DNA of 61,662 nucleotides from Prochlorococcus sp. AG-436-J02 (lineage in GTDB: Bacteria > Cyanobacteriota > Cyanobacteriia > PCC-6307 > Cyanobiaceae): positions 1-61,662 of the forward strand of contig QCPI01000005.1 in NCBI GenBank assembly GCA_003212625.1. Direction: 5' to 3'. Under the pieces are notes generated by a model. The model had not been told where the DNA came from, did no database searches, and saw only the letters and a program-made list of their open reading frames with translations. A program made the translations under genes and the position numbers. Every line of letters begins with the position of its first letter. Positions within the stretch are counted from its first letter, which is position 1. Positions 51,351 through 58,507 of the stretch are shown in pieces.

Positions 51351-52122
51351 TTAAAAATTTAGTATTTATATTTTAGTTTATTCTTCTACCTTTATTTTAT
51401 TGTATTTAGTAACATTTTCTTCCCAAGCACCAGGACTTCTTGTTAAACCTTTTCGGAGTTATTATCCGATCTGGCGATCTTTGTATATAGTTCTTTAGCG
51501 TCAAAATATAAGTAACTTTTAAATTATATCTATAATATATACACTAAATAAAGAGAATAGCTGTAATAAGAAGGCTTCCATGCTGACATATAGTAGCTTT
51601 CAAGCGATCTGCCCCCTTCTTTTAGTGAATAGTATTCCTTATTTAAAAAAAAATTAATTACTAAAAATATTTTATATTACTTCAATACAGCTTTTTACTT
51701 CAAGGGATAGCTACACACTCTAGCTTCTACTATAATTTGTATCTATTCCAAAATAATTACGCCAAGAAACTCTTTATACCAAGCGATCTCAAAAGAAAAA
51801 TATTCCTTGATAAGAGAATGCTACCTGCTATTAATTTGATTAGAGACTGAAAATTCTTTAGGAAGTTTTATAAAACAAGAAAAACACTCTAATAAAACTC
51901 TTTAATCGCAATGGTTTTAAGTTTTCGCAAGTAAAAAATTAATATAAATAATTCCATTCCAAAGAAGCCAGAGAAACAAAATATGAGAAATCTTGATATT
52001 TAATTTGCCTAATAATGGCATTAAGAAGAAAAAAGTATAAATTCTAAATTCCGAACACTTTATTACGCCTATTGAAAGTAAACATTTTTTCTCTAGGTTA
52101 TTAATATAAGCAGAAATAAATC
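51351..52122. other. 772-base gene-free region
   Basis: The longest stretch without a recognised gene. It contains a hairpin with a T-run (51568-51623), a TATAAT at 51531-51536, three copies of GCGATCT (51474, 51604, 51783), a small dyad CGGA/TCCG near 51455 and a 25-codon ORF from ATG 51580 that I do not trust. Nothing resembles a tRNA, a phage gene or an IS. Confidence 0.7.
51568..51623 (+). terminator. Terminator-like or sRNA hairpin
   Basis: AAGAAGG (51568-51574) pairs with CCTTCTT (51615-51621), followed by TT and A. An inner pairing GCTT/AAGC (51574-51577 and 51602-51605) could extend it. The loop of about 40 bases is large for a simple terminator; with the TATAAT at 51531 it could be a small RNA with its own terminator. 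Confidence 0.3.
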
Positions 52123-53046
52123 GTGAGTTCTTTAAGCGACTTTCTTGGAGAAATAGGAAGACACGAATTGCTGACGCCAGAGCAAGAACTCACCATGGGA
52201 AGAAAAGTGCAAAAAATGGTTGCACTTAATGAACGCAGCCATCAAGCTGGAGGCAATGGGACTGAGTGCGAATATACGAGCAAAGAAAAGAAAGTACTGA
52301 AAGAAGGAGAGAAGGCCAAGAATCAAATGATTACAGCAAATTTAAGGCTTGTTGTAAATTTAGCTAAGCGATATCAAGGTAAAGGTCTTGAACTACTTGA
52401 TTTAATTCAGGAAGGCACCTTAGGATTAACAAGAGCTGTTGAAAAATATGACCCAACAAGGGGACATCGATTTTCAACTTATGCTTATTGGTGGATTAGA
52501 CAAGGATTAAATAGAGCCCTTTCAACTCAAAGTAGAACTATAAGAATTCCTGTAAACATTAATGAAAAACTAACAAAACTTCGTGCTGCCAAGTCACGAC
52601 TAATGCAAGAACTTGGGGTTCATCCATCAACCAACCAAATAGCGAATCAAATGAAAATACCTTTAGAGGAAGTAGAAGAATTGCTTTCCTGCGAGTTGAG
52701 AAGCATCACAGTTAGTTTGCAGGGTACAGTCAAATCGAAGGCAGATCCTTCTGAACTTGTCGATATTCTTCCAAGCGAAGAAGTTCCTCCTATGGAGCTA
52801 GCTGAATTAGCAGAAAGGAATGCCTCAGCTTGGTCGTTATTAGACAAATCAAATCTCACACCCAAAGAGAGAAAGATACTAAGTCTTCGATTTGGATTAG
52901 ATGGAACAAATGAATGGAGAACTTTAGCCGAGGTTGCCAGGCAAATGAATTGTAGTAGGGAGTATTGCAGGCAAGTAGTTCAAAGAGCCTTAAGGAAGCT
53001 ACGAAAGACAGGAATCCAAAGCGGTCTTTTAGAAAGAAGTATTTGA
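52123..53046 (+). CDS. Group 2 (type II) RNA polymerase sigma factor
   Basis: 307 aa, lacking region 1.1, so an alternative sigma-70. Region 1.2 is FLGEIGRHELLTPEQELTMG; the core region 2 has ANLRLVVNLAKRYQGKGL, LIQEGTLGLTRAVEKYDP and YAYWWIRQGLNRAL; region 4.2 ends with the helix-turn-helix TLAEVARQMNCSREYCRQ and QRALRKLR. Starts with GTG at 52123. Group 2 factors in cyanobacteria respond to light, dark and nutrient stress. Its TGA overlaps the next gene's TTG start. Confidence 0.93.
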   Translation: MSSLSDFLGEIGRHELLTPEQELTMGRKVQKMVALNERSHQAGGNGTECEYTSKEKKVLKEGEKAKNQMITANLRLVVNLAKRYQGKGLELLDLIQEGTLGLTRAVEKYDPTRGHRFSTYAYWWIRQGLNRALSTQSRTIRIPVNINEKLTKLRAAKSRLMQELGVHPSTNQIANQMKIPLEEVEELLSCELRSITVSLQGTVKSKADPSELVDILPSEEVPPMELAELAERNASAWSLLDKSNLTPKERKILSLRFGLDGTNEWRTLAEVARQMNCSREYCRQVVQRALRKLRKTGIQSGLLERSI

Positions 53047-53414
53047 TTTTGGCTAGATCAAATGACTCAAATCAAGAAGTATTTGAAGCAGAAGTACTTG
53101 AAAGTTCTGTTATCGATGAGAGTCTACTTAAAAAAATCTTATTAACAGCAGGTAGATCAATAGCTCAACCTGCTTTGGAAGGATTTGAACTTATCATTGA
53201 TAATTCTACTCCTCCCCAAGTTAGAATATCCATAATAGGAGCACTTACATATTTAATTGTTCCTATTGATTTGATTCCAGACTTTATTCCTGGTTCGGGT
53301 TTTAGTGATGATCTTGTTGCCTTGACCGCTGTCATCAGCCTTTGGCAGCATCACATTACTCCAGAGATGAAATTTAGAGCAAAATGTAAGTTAGATAAAT
53401 GGTTCCCAGTATGA
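53043..53414 (+). CDS. YkvA-family (DUF1232) membrane protein
   Basis: About 123 aa from TTG 53043, which overlaps the sigma stop as TTGA; the reading frame also stays open further upstream to a TTG at 52965 inside the sigma gene. The DUF1232 hallmark is IGALTYLIVPIDLIPDFIPGSGFSDDLVALTAVI, a membrane hairpin with a P-x-D-x-I-P-D pattern. Function unknown. It overlaps the next gene by 4 bases (ATGA). Confidence 0.82.
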   Translation: MILARSNDSNQEVFEAEVLESSVIDESLLKKILLTAGRSIAQPALEGFELIIDNSTPPQVRISIIGALTYLIVPIDLIPDFIPGSGFSDDLVALTAVISLWQHHITPEMKFRAKCKLDKWFPV

Positions 53415-53743
53415 ATAAAGATAGTTGGTCAAAAGAAATAGAAGAAGATCTAATACTTCTTATAAAAGATTGGTTAAAGCAAACAGGTAAAACACAATCA
53501 GAACTTTGCCAAAGTCTTAATCTCCCCTCAGCACGTATACAAACTTTAATTGACTTTTTGAAAAAAACTTTTTTAACTGGTGGGATTCCAAAAATTGCAA
53601 ATCAACTTTGTACAATAGAAGCGTTATGGACAAAAGGTAAAGGGAAACAATCAATAAAGAATCTTGCATCAAATACTTCTGCGCAACTTGATCTTCTTGA
53701 TGAAATTTGTGAGGACCTTTCAAAAATTAATTTCAATAACTAA
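53411..53743 (+). CDS. Small helical protein with possible HTH (unknown)
   Basis: 110 aa from ATG 53411, which overlaps the YkvA stop (ATGA); an ATG at 53399 is in frame and possible. The segment TGKTQSELCQSLNLPSARIQTLIDFLKK looks like a helix-turn-helix of the Xre type, and the rest is helical. No membrane segment. I do not recognise the family. It ends 7 bases before the cytochrome c start. Confidence 0.68.
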   Translation: MNKDSWSKEIEEDLILLIKDWLKQTGKTQSELCQSLNLPSARIQTLIDFLKKTFLTGGIPKIANQLCTIEALWTKGKGKQSIKNLASNTSAQLDLLDEICEDLSKINFNN

Positions 53744-53750
53744 TAATAAA

Positions 53751-54125
53751 ATGACTACAAAAAATAAAATAATTTTTTTTTATACTAAGGTCCATTTTTT
53801 TTTAATAAGTCTTATATGCATTTTTTTCTTTATAAGCTTACCTAATGAGCTAAATGCAATTGATGATGATTTAGGAAAAAATCTATTCCAAAATCATTGT
53901 GCCGGATGTCATATCAATGGCGGAAACATAATCCGAAGATCTAAGAACTTAAAAATTTCCTCTTTAAAACATAATGGGATTGATGATCCAGCAGCCATAG
54001 CGAAGATAGCAAGACAAGGGATAGGAATTATGGATGGGTACAAAGATCAACTAGGTGATAATGGTGATCAAATTGTCGCTAATTGGATCTGGGAACAAGC
54101 TCAAAAAGCTTGGGTCCAAGAATAA
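53751..54125 (+). CDS. Cytochrome c6-like c-type cytochrome
   Basis: 124 aa. A signal peptide (about 1-36, cut after LNA) leaves a mature chain of about 88 residues, the usual cytochrome c6 size. Haem motif CAGCH (residues 50-54); the axial methionine is probably M94 in GIGIMDGYKDQL. The sequence is divergent from classical PetJ (lysine-rich, SKNLKISSLKHNG) so a c6B/c6C-type protein is as likely. It would act in the thylakoid lumen or periplasm. I start at ATG 53751, right before the hydrophobic signal; the frame is open upstream, within the preceding gene. Confidence 0.85.
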   Translation: MTTKNKIIFFYTKVHFFLISLICIFFFISLPNELNAIDDDLGKNLFQNHCAGCHINGGNIIRRSKNLKISSLKHNGIDDPAAIAKIARQGIGIMDGYKDQLGDNGDQIVANWIWEQAQKAWVQE

Positions 54126-54370
54126 ATTTCGAAGTCAGTCCATATACCTTCTCTCCAGTATAAATCTTCTTTTATGAGACTTCTTATATATTCAATATCT
54201 TCAGCTTGAAATATTCCAAAAACATATCTATTACATTTTGTTGGACCTAAAGTTATTAATATACCTTCTTTCTTAAGTGATGAAAGTCTTTGAAGATGCT
54301 CTTCCCTAAAAGGTGTTCTCTTGATTAGAGCATCTTCACAGTAAGACCCCCAAAGGACATATTTATCCAT
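54101..54370 (-). CDS. YCII-family protein
   Basis: 89 aa with the YCII-related fold: WGSYCEDALIKRTPFREEHLQRL, LKKEGILITLGPT, and the later FGIFQAEDIEYIRSLI. YciI-like proteins are small dimeric ferredoxin-like folds, with enzymatic roles known only for a few members. Overlaps the cytochrome gene by 25 bases tail to tail. Confidence 0.8.
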   Translation of the reverse strand: MDKYVLWGSYCEDALIKRTPFREEHLQRLSSLKKEGILITLGPTKCNRYVFGIFQAEDIEYIRSLIKEDLYWREGIWTDFEIYSWTQAF

Positions 54371-54413
54371 GATTTTTAAAATTAAATAAAGACATTAATT
54401 CTTCATACAAAAG

Positions 54414-54430
54414 ATAGGAAAGAATCCTAT
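54414..54430 (-). terminator. Weak terminator-like hairpin after trpA
   Basis: ATAGGA, 5-base loop, TCCTAT. On the minus strand it follows the trpA stop by about 34 bases and is followed by CTTTTG. Only a short T-tract, so moderate support. Confidence 0.45.
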
Positions 54431-54463
54431 TTTCAACTTGATCTATTGCTATTTACAAAAATA

Positions 54464-55264
54464 TTAATTAGTTGCTGCTCTAAGTTCTTTACAAAAAGAA
54501 CCAGCTTCTTCTACTTTCATGCCACTAGAGGCATTAGCAATTCTTTTAACTAAAGCACTACCAACAATTGCACCATCAGCACCCCATTTTCGTACTTGTT
54601 GAATATGTTTCGCGTCAGAGATCCCAAACCCAACAGCAATAGGACTAGATGAACAATGTTTTAGTTGTCTAACAAGAGACTCAACATTTTCTTCTAGTGA
54701 CGACCTTTCTCCAGTTACTCCAGTAACACTAACTAGATAGGTGAATCCCTTAGAAGTCTCTGCAATCTTTTTCATTCGATTATTGGGAGTTGTAGGTGCA
54801 ACTAATAAAACCAAATCAATTTCTTTAGATTCAGCTATCTCAGAAAGTTTTTCTGCTTCCTCCAAAGGAAGATCTGGAACAACAAGCCCTGAAACACCTG
54901 CTTCATAAGCTTCAACACAAAACTCCTCTAAACCTCTATTTATCAAGGGATTGCAATAAGTAAACAAAATTATTGGTATTGATAATTGATCTCTCAATTC
55001 TGACAACATTTTAAAAACTTTTTCAGGAGATGTTCCTGAGGAAAGAGCTCGAGAAGCTGCTAGTTGAATGATAGGTCCATCTGCTAAAGGATCACTATAT
55101 GGAATACCAAGCTCAATCATGTCAGCACCACTTGATTGAAGTTCTAACAAAATTTTTGCTGTTGTTTCCAAATCAGGGTCACCTGCCATAAGGAAAGGCA
55201 TTAGTGCAATTCTTTTATCCTGTCTGATTTTGGAGAAAGACCTACTGATATTTGTACTTTTCAA
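54464..55264 (-). CDS. trpA: Tryptophan synthase alpha chain
   Basis: 266 aa, TIM-barrel subunit that cleaves indole-3-glycerol phosphate and passes indole to the beta subunit. Catalytic glutamate in [19 protein letters not shown] and the aspartate in LADGPIIQ; the phosphate loop [12 protein letters not shown] and [11 protein letters not shown] are present. trpB is not adjacent, so the subunits are encoded apart. It follows DUF3007, 90 bases away. Confidence 0.97.
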   Translation of the reverse strand: MKSTNISRSFSKIRQDKRIALMPFLMAGDPDLETTAKILLELQSSGADMIELGIPYSDPLADGPIIQLAASRALSSGTSPEKVFKMLSELRDQLSIPIILFTYCNPLINRGLEEFCVEAYEAGVSGLVVPDLPLEEAEKLSEIAESKEIDLVLLVAPTTPNNRMKKIAETSKGFTYLVSVTGVTGERSSLEENVESLVRQLKHCSSSPIAVGFGISDAKHIQQVRKWGADGAIVGSALVKRIANASSGMKVEEAGSFCKELRAATN

Positions 55265-55354
55265 TGTCCTAAACCTTGTGTATCTATCTTTTTTATCATT
55301 TTTGTATCCCTAATAGTAAAAAATTATTGAGACTTAGTAACTAAAAACTTAAAT

Positions 55355-55681
55355 CTATTCACTACTTTCAGGCTCAATCGTTTTTAGTAATTCAATTTTT
55401 TCTTCTTCTGTCATCTTCTCAAACTTTTCCCTAATTTTTTCGTCGGTCAACTTTTCATAAGCCTCTCTGTATCTTTTACGTTGCTCCATAAAAGTCATAT
55501 TCCCTGAAAACACTCTAAAAAGGTAGGAAGCAGTCCATCCCAAAATAATTAAAATTAATATTGATTGTGTTGCAATGCCTGCGGATATTGATTCAAATCC
55601 AAAGAGTTGGAAAAGTTCATATCCCAATCCTCCCAAAACAAAAACCATAAAACCTATTTGAAAAACCTTAGCCCTTGTCAA
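55355..55681 (-). CDS. DUF3007 family membrane protein
   Basis: 108 aa with two membrane helices (about 8-22 and 33-55) and an acidic, charged tail. The family signature is LIILGWTASYLFRVFSGNMTFMEQRKRYREAYEKLTDEK. Occurs in cyanobacteria and plastid-bearing lineages; function unknown. It starts 3 bases after the ndhL stop, so a link with NDH-1 is suggested by co-transcription, not shown. Confidence 0.85.
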   Translation of the reverse strand: MTRAKVFQIGFMVFVLGGLGYELFQLFGFESISAGIATQSILILIILGWTASYLFRVFSGNMTFMEQRKRYREAYEKLTDEKIREKFEKMTEEEKIELLKTIEPESSE

Positions 55682-55684
55682 GAT

Positions 55685-55957
55685 TCAAGACTCCTCTTTC
55701 CCATTCATTCTTAAATTAAGGAATGGAGCAAACAAAACAAGACCAGGAAAGAATAAAAAAACAAGCCCATATATAAAAAGTCTTTCAAGCTTCCCCATAA
55801 CATTCCATCTATTATTCATCCAATAAAAAAGGAATAAAGGAATAACCAATAAATAAATAACTCCCAACACTGCAAAAGCAGATAACGTAATCAAAGGATG
55901 AACAGAAGCTGTTAATCCCAAAGGGAGAAAACACACTTTCGAAAAACAAAACATCAT
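55685..55957 (-). CDS. ndhL: NDH-1 subunit L
   Basis: Small membrane subunit of NDH-1 (cyclic electron flow, respiration, CO2 uptake). Recognised by the signature [39 protein letters not shown]. The longest start is ATG at 55957, giving 90 aa; this A is the discriminator base of the tRNA. NdhL is often nearer 75-80 aa, so an inner TTG or GTG start is possible. Reading upstream runs through the tRNA and is not coding. Confidence 0.85.
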   Translation of the reverse strand: MMFCFSKVCFLPLGLTASVHPLITLSAFAVLGVIYLLVIPLFLFYWMNNRWNVMGKLERLFIYGLVFLFFPGLVLFAPFLNLRMNGKEES

Positions 55958-56043
55958 GGGAGTGGGGGGACTTGAACCCCCACGGCCAAAAAGCGGCCAA
56001 CAGATTTTAAGTCTGGTGCGTCTACCAATTCCGCCACACTCCC
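55957..56043 (-). tRNA. tRNA-Leu (UAA anticodon)
   Basis: Type II (long variable arm) tRNA. Acceptor GGGAGTG pairs with CACTCCC, the anticodon loop reads TTAAAAT with anticodon TAA, and the T arm is GGGGGTTCAAGTCCCCC. Discriminator A at 55957; CCA is not encoded. There is no group I intron in the anticodon loop, unlike many cyanobacteria. Confidence 0.97.
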
Positions 56044-56087
56044 TTGTGATAGCAAGGATTATCACAATGCTAGAGATTAAACTCTAG
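56044..56087 (-). repeat. Two tandem hairpins next to the tRNA 5' end
   Basis: TTGTGATA with an 8-base loop and TATCACAA (56044-56067), then CTAGAG, 6-base loop, CTCTAG (56070-56087). The first ends exactly at the tRNA 5' boundary. A TATATA at 56094-56099 (minus strand) could be the -10 of the tRNA promoter, so the hairpins would form its leader. A pyrC terminator is another possibility. Confidence 0.55.
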
Positions 56088-56184
56088 ATCATTTATATAG
56101 TAGCGTAAACGTATGTGATCGAATCAGTATTCTTAAGATCATCTAGAAGTAAATAATTATAGCAAGAGTAATTCACTACTCTAA

Positions 56185-57249
56185 CTAAACACTTTCTAGA
56201 GACCAGCCAAGAATTTCTCCTGAATGAAATGGTTTAACAAAATCATTAGGATCGCCAGCTAATCCAACGTCAATAATTTCTGGAACAGAAACATCTCTTT
56301 TCACTAACGTTATTCTCTCGTCGTTTAGAGGTAACCCATAGAAATTCGCCCCATTAATACTTGCAAAAGCTTCAAATCGATCCAAGGCCTGCTCTTCTTC
56401 AAAAACCTTTAAATAACTTTCTAAAGCAAAAGGGGCATTAAAGATTCCTGCACATCCACATGAATTCTCCTTAAATCTACGGGTATGAGGTGCTGAATCA
56501 GTCCCAAGGAAAAAGCAAGGTTTACCACTAGTAGCGGCTTGTCTTAAGGCTATACGATGTATTTCACGTTTTGCAGTGGGTAAACAGTAAAAATCACTCC
56601 GTAATCCACCATTGAACATTGCATTTCGATTTATATGTAAATGATGAGGTGTAATTGTAGCGGCGATATCAGACTCGCTATTCTCGACAAAATCAATTGC
56701 ATCTATTGTGGTTATATGTTCTAAAACAACTTTCAGTGATGAAAACTTTTTTAATAATGGTTGGAGATGACGTTCTATAAAAACAGCCTCTCTATCAAAA
56801 ACATCAATATTAGAATCGCTTACCTCTCCATGAATTAATAATGGCATACCAATTCTTTCCATCGTCTCAAATATATTGTCGATTTTACTCAAATCAGTTA
56901 CTCCATATGCAGAATTAGTTGTTACATTAACCGGATAAAGCTTTGCTCCATGAAAAACACGTTCCTTAAAGCCTATCTCTAGCAGATCAGGAGACATATC
57001 ATCTGTCAGATACGCAGTCATCAATGGAGTAAAAGAGACACCATCGGGAATCGATTGGATAATTCTTTTTTTGTACTCTTTTGCTTGATTTAATGTTGTT
57101 ATTGGCGGATCAAGATTAGGCATGATAATTGCACGGCAAAATACATCTGCTGTATGACTCAAAACACCTTTAAGAATCTTTCCATCTCTCACATGCAAAT
57201 GCCAATCATCCGGCTTTAATAATGAGATTTGTTTAACAGACGTAATCAC
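56185..57249 (-). CDS. pyrC: Dihydroorotase
   Basis: Cyclises carbamoyl-aspartate to dihydroorotate in pyrimidine synthesis. 354 aa, class II form. HxH metal site in DDWHLHVRDG, the carbamylated lysine region FHGAKLYPVNVTTNS (K near residue 103), the histidines in LLIHGEV and LEHITT, and the aspartate in LGTDSAPHTRR. Full length. It diverges from the exchanger gene; a 14-bp dyad (AGCTTA-AG-TAAGCT, 57274-57287) lies between them. Confidence 0.96.
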   Translation of the reverse strand: MITSVKQISLLKPDDWHLHVRDGKILKGVLSHTADVFCRAIIMPNLDPPITTLNQAKEYKKRIIQSIPDGVSFTPLMTAYLTDDMSPDLLEIGFKERVFHGAKLYPVNVTTNSAYGVTDLSKIDNIFETMERIGMPLLIHGEVSDSNIDVFDREAVFIERHLQPLLKKFSSLKVVLEHITTIDAIDFVENSESDIAATITPHHLHINRNAMFNGGLRSDFYCLPTAKREIHRIALRQAATSGKPCFFLGTDSAPHTRRFKENSCGCAGIFNAPFALESYLKVFEEEQALDRFEAFASINGANFYGLPLNDERITLVKRDVSVPEIIDVGLAGDPNDFVKPFHSGEILGWSLESV

Positions 57250-57398
57250 AGGATTAAAGCTTTTTCAATGTTTAGCTTAAGTAAGCTTGATCTATAAGTC
57301 TTCAAATATCAATCAAAGAGCTAAGATATTAAGATAATACCAAACAAAAATAATATAAATTAATTACCTATTTTAGTTTCTCAATAAGTCTGTCAATT

Positions 57399-58493
57399 AT
57401 GCCTTCATTATTAATGTCATTTTTAGAGCTTATTGCCGGGATACTTTTACTATTTAGTGGGGGTGAGTTTTTTATTCAAGGGTCCGTGGCCTTGGCCTTG
57501 ATTCTGGGCATCCCTCAGCTAGTTATCGGATTAACAGTTGTATCTCTTGGGACAAGTGCGCCTGAACTTTTTGTGAGTGTAAATTCCTCTCTTACTGGAT
57601 CTGATAGTCTTGCGTTAAGCAACATTGTTGGTAGCAATATTTTCAATGTAATGGTGGTCCTTGGTGGTAGCGCTTTATTGCGACCTTTAAGAGTGGAAAG
57701 TCGTCTTGTAAGGAGAGATATCCCCCTACTTTTAGGAGTTTCCTTTGCCGTTTGGGGGATGGCATCTTCAAGATTAATCACTTGGCAATTTGGAGTGGCT
57801 TTGCTAGTTGCGTTGATAATTAATACTACTTGGGAAATACGAACAGCAAGGGAGGAACCTCAACGAACACAAGAAGCAGAACCAGAAATCAATATAGAAA
57901 AAGACTCTACAAGTTTATTAAATGCAGCAATAAAATTAGTAGGTGGTATTTTTTTACTTACTTTAGGTTCACGATTGTTAGTAGAAGGTGCCTCCACTAT
58001 TGCATTATTACTAGGAGTAAGTGATGCAATTATTGGGTTAACGATAGTTTCTCTTGGCACCTCTTTACCTGAACTGATTACTTCATTAGTTGCAGCTATT
58101 CGTGGCCAAACTGATTTAGCAATAGGCAATGTAATTGGAAGTTGTTTATTAAATCAATTACTAGTTTTAGGTAGTTGTTCCGTCTTTTCAGGCGGGAGTG
58201 GTTTGGATGTTGAGCCTTTACTAATAACAAAGGATATTCCTATCATGGTTATCACCACACTTGCTTGTATGCCTATTTTTTGGACGCAAGGGAAAATAAG
58301 TAGAGGAGAAGGTGGTGTCTTATTGGGCCTATATTTACTTTACCTTGCAGACAAAATAATCCCTCTAATTCTACCTAACATACATTCAGTATTCCAAGGA
58401 GTAGTTTTTTTGACAATAACATTATCGACAATAATAATTATGTATAAGACAATTAGCTACTGGTTAAGGCTAAGAAAAGTTCCTAATAAGTAA
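57399..58493 (+). CDS. Na+/Ca2+ exchanger-family (CaCA) antiporter
   Basis: 364 aa, about 10-11 membrane helices in two inverted halves. The alpha repeats are VIGLTVVSLGTSAPELFVS (near 45) and IIGLTIVSLGTSLPELITS (near 210), each with the acid used for ion binding, and NIVGSNIFN / NVIGSCLLN after them. YrbG-like. The hydrophilic middle loop is about 30 residues. Ion (Ca2+ or other) not determined. ATG at 57399; a second at 57414 is also possible. Confidence 0.9.
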   Translation: MPSLLMSFLELIAGILLLFSGGEFFIQGSVALALILGIPQLVIGLTVVSLGTSAPELFVSVNSSLTGSDSLALSNIVGSNIFNVMVVLGGSALLRPLRVESRLVRRDIPLLLGVSFAVWGMASSRLITWQFGVALLVALIINTTWEIRTAREEPQRTQEAEPEINIEKDSTSLLNAAIKLVGGIFLLTLGSRLLVEGASTIALLLGVSDAIIGLTIVSLGTSLPELITSLVAAIRGQTDLAIGNVIGSCLLNQLLVLGSCSVFSGGSGLDVEPLLITKDIPIMVITTLACMPIFWTQGKISRGEGGVLLGLYLLYLADKIIPLILPNIHSVFQGVVFLTITLSTIIIMYKTISYWLRLRKVPNK

Positions 58494-58507
58494 TACTTTG
58501 CTATTAA

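Noticed and set aside
51580-51657. 25-codon ORF in the gene-free region
   Set aside because: No ribosome binding site, no homology I can recognise, and it is shorter than expected by chance alone in open AT-rich DNA.
51474-51789. HIP1 repeats (GCGATCGC)
   Set aside because: All three GCGATCT sites lack the full palindrome, so they are not HIP1.
55958-56065. N-terminal extension of NdhL reading through the tRNA (first 36 codons)
   Set aside because: This part is the antisense-free tRNA-Leu itself, read in frame by chance; it does not resemble NdhL.
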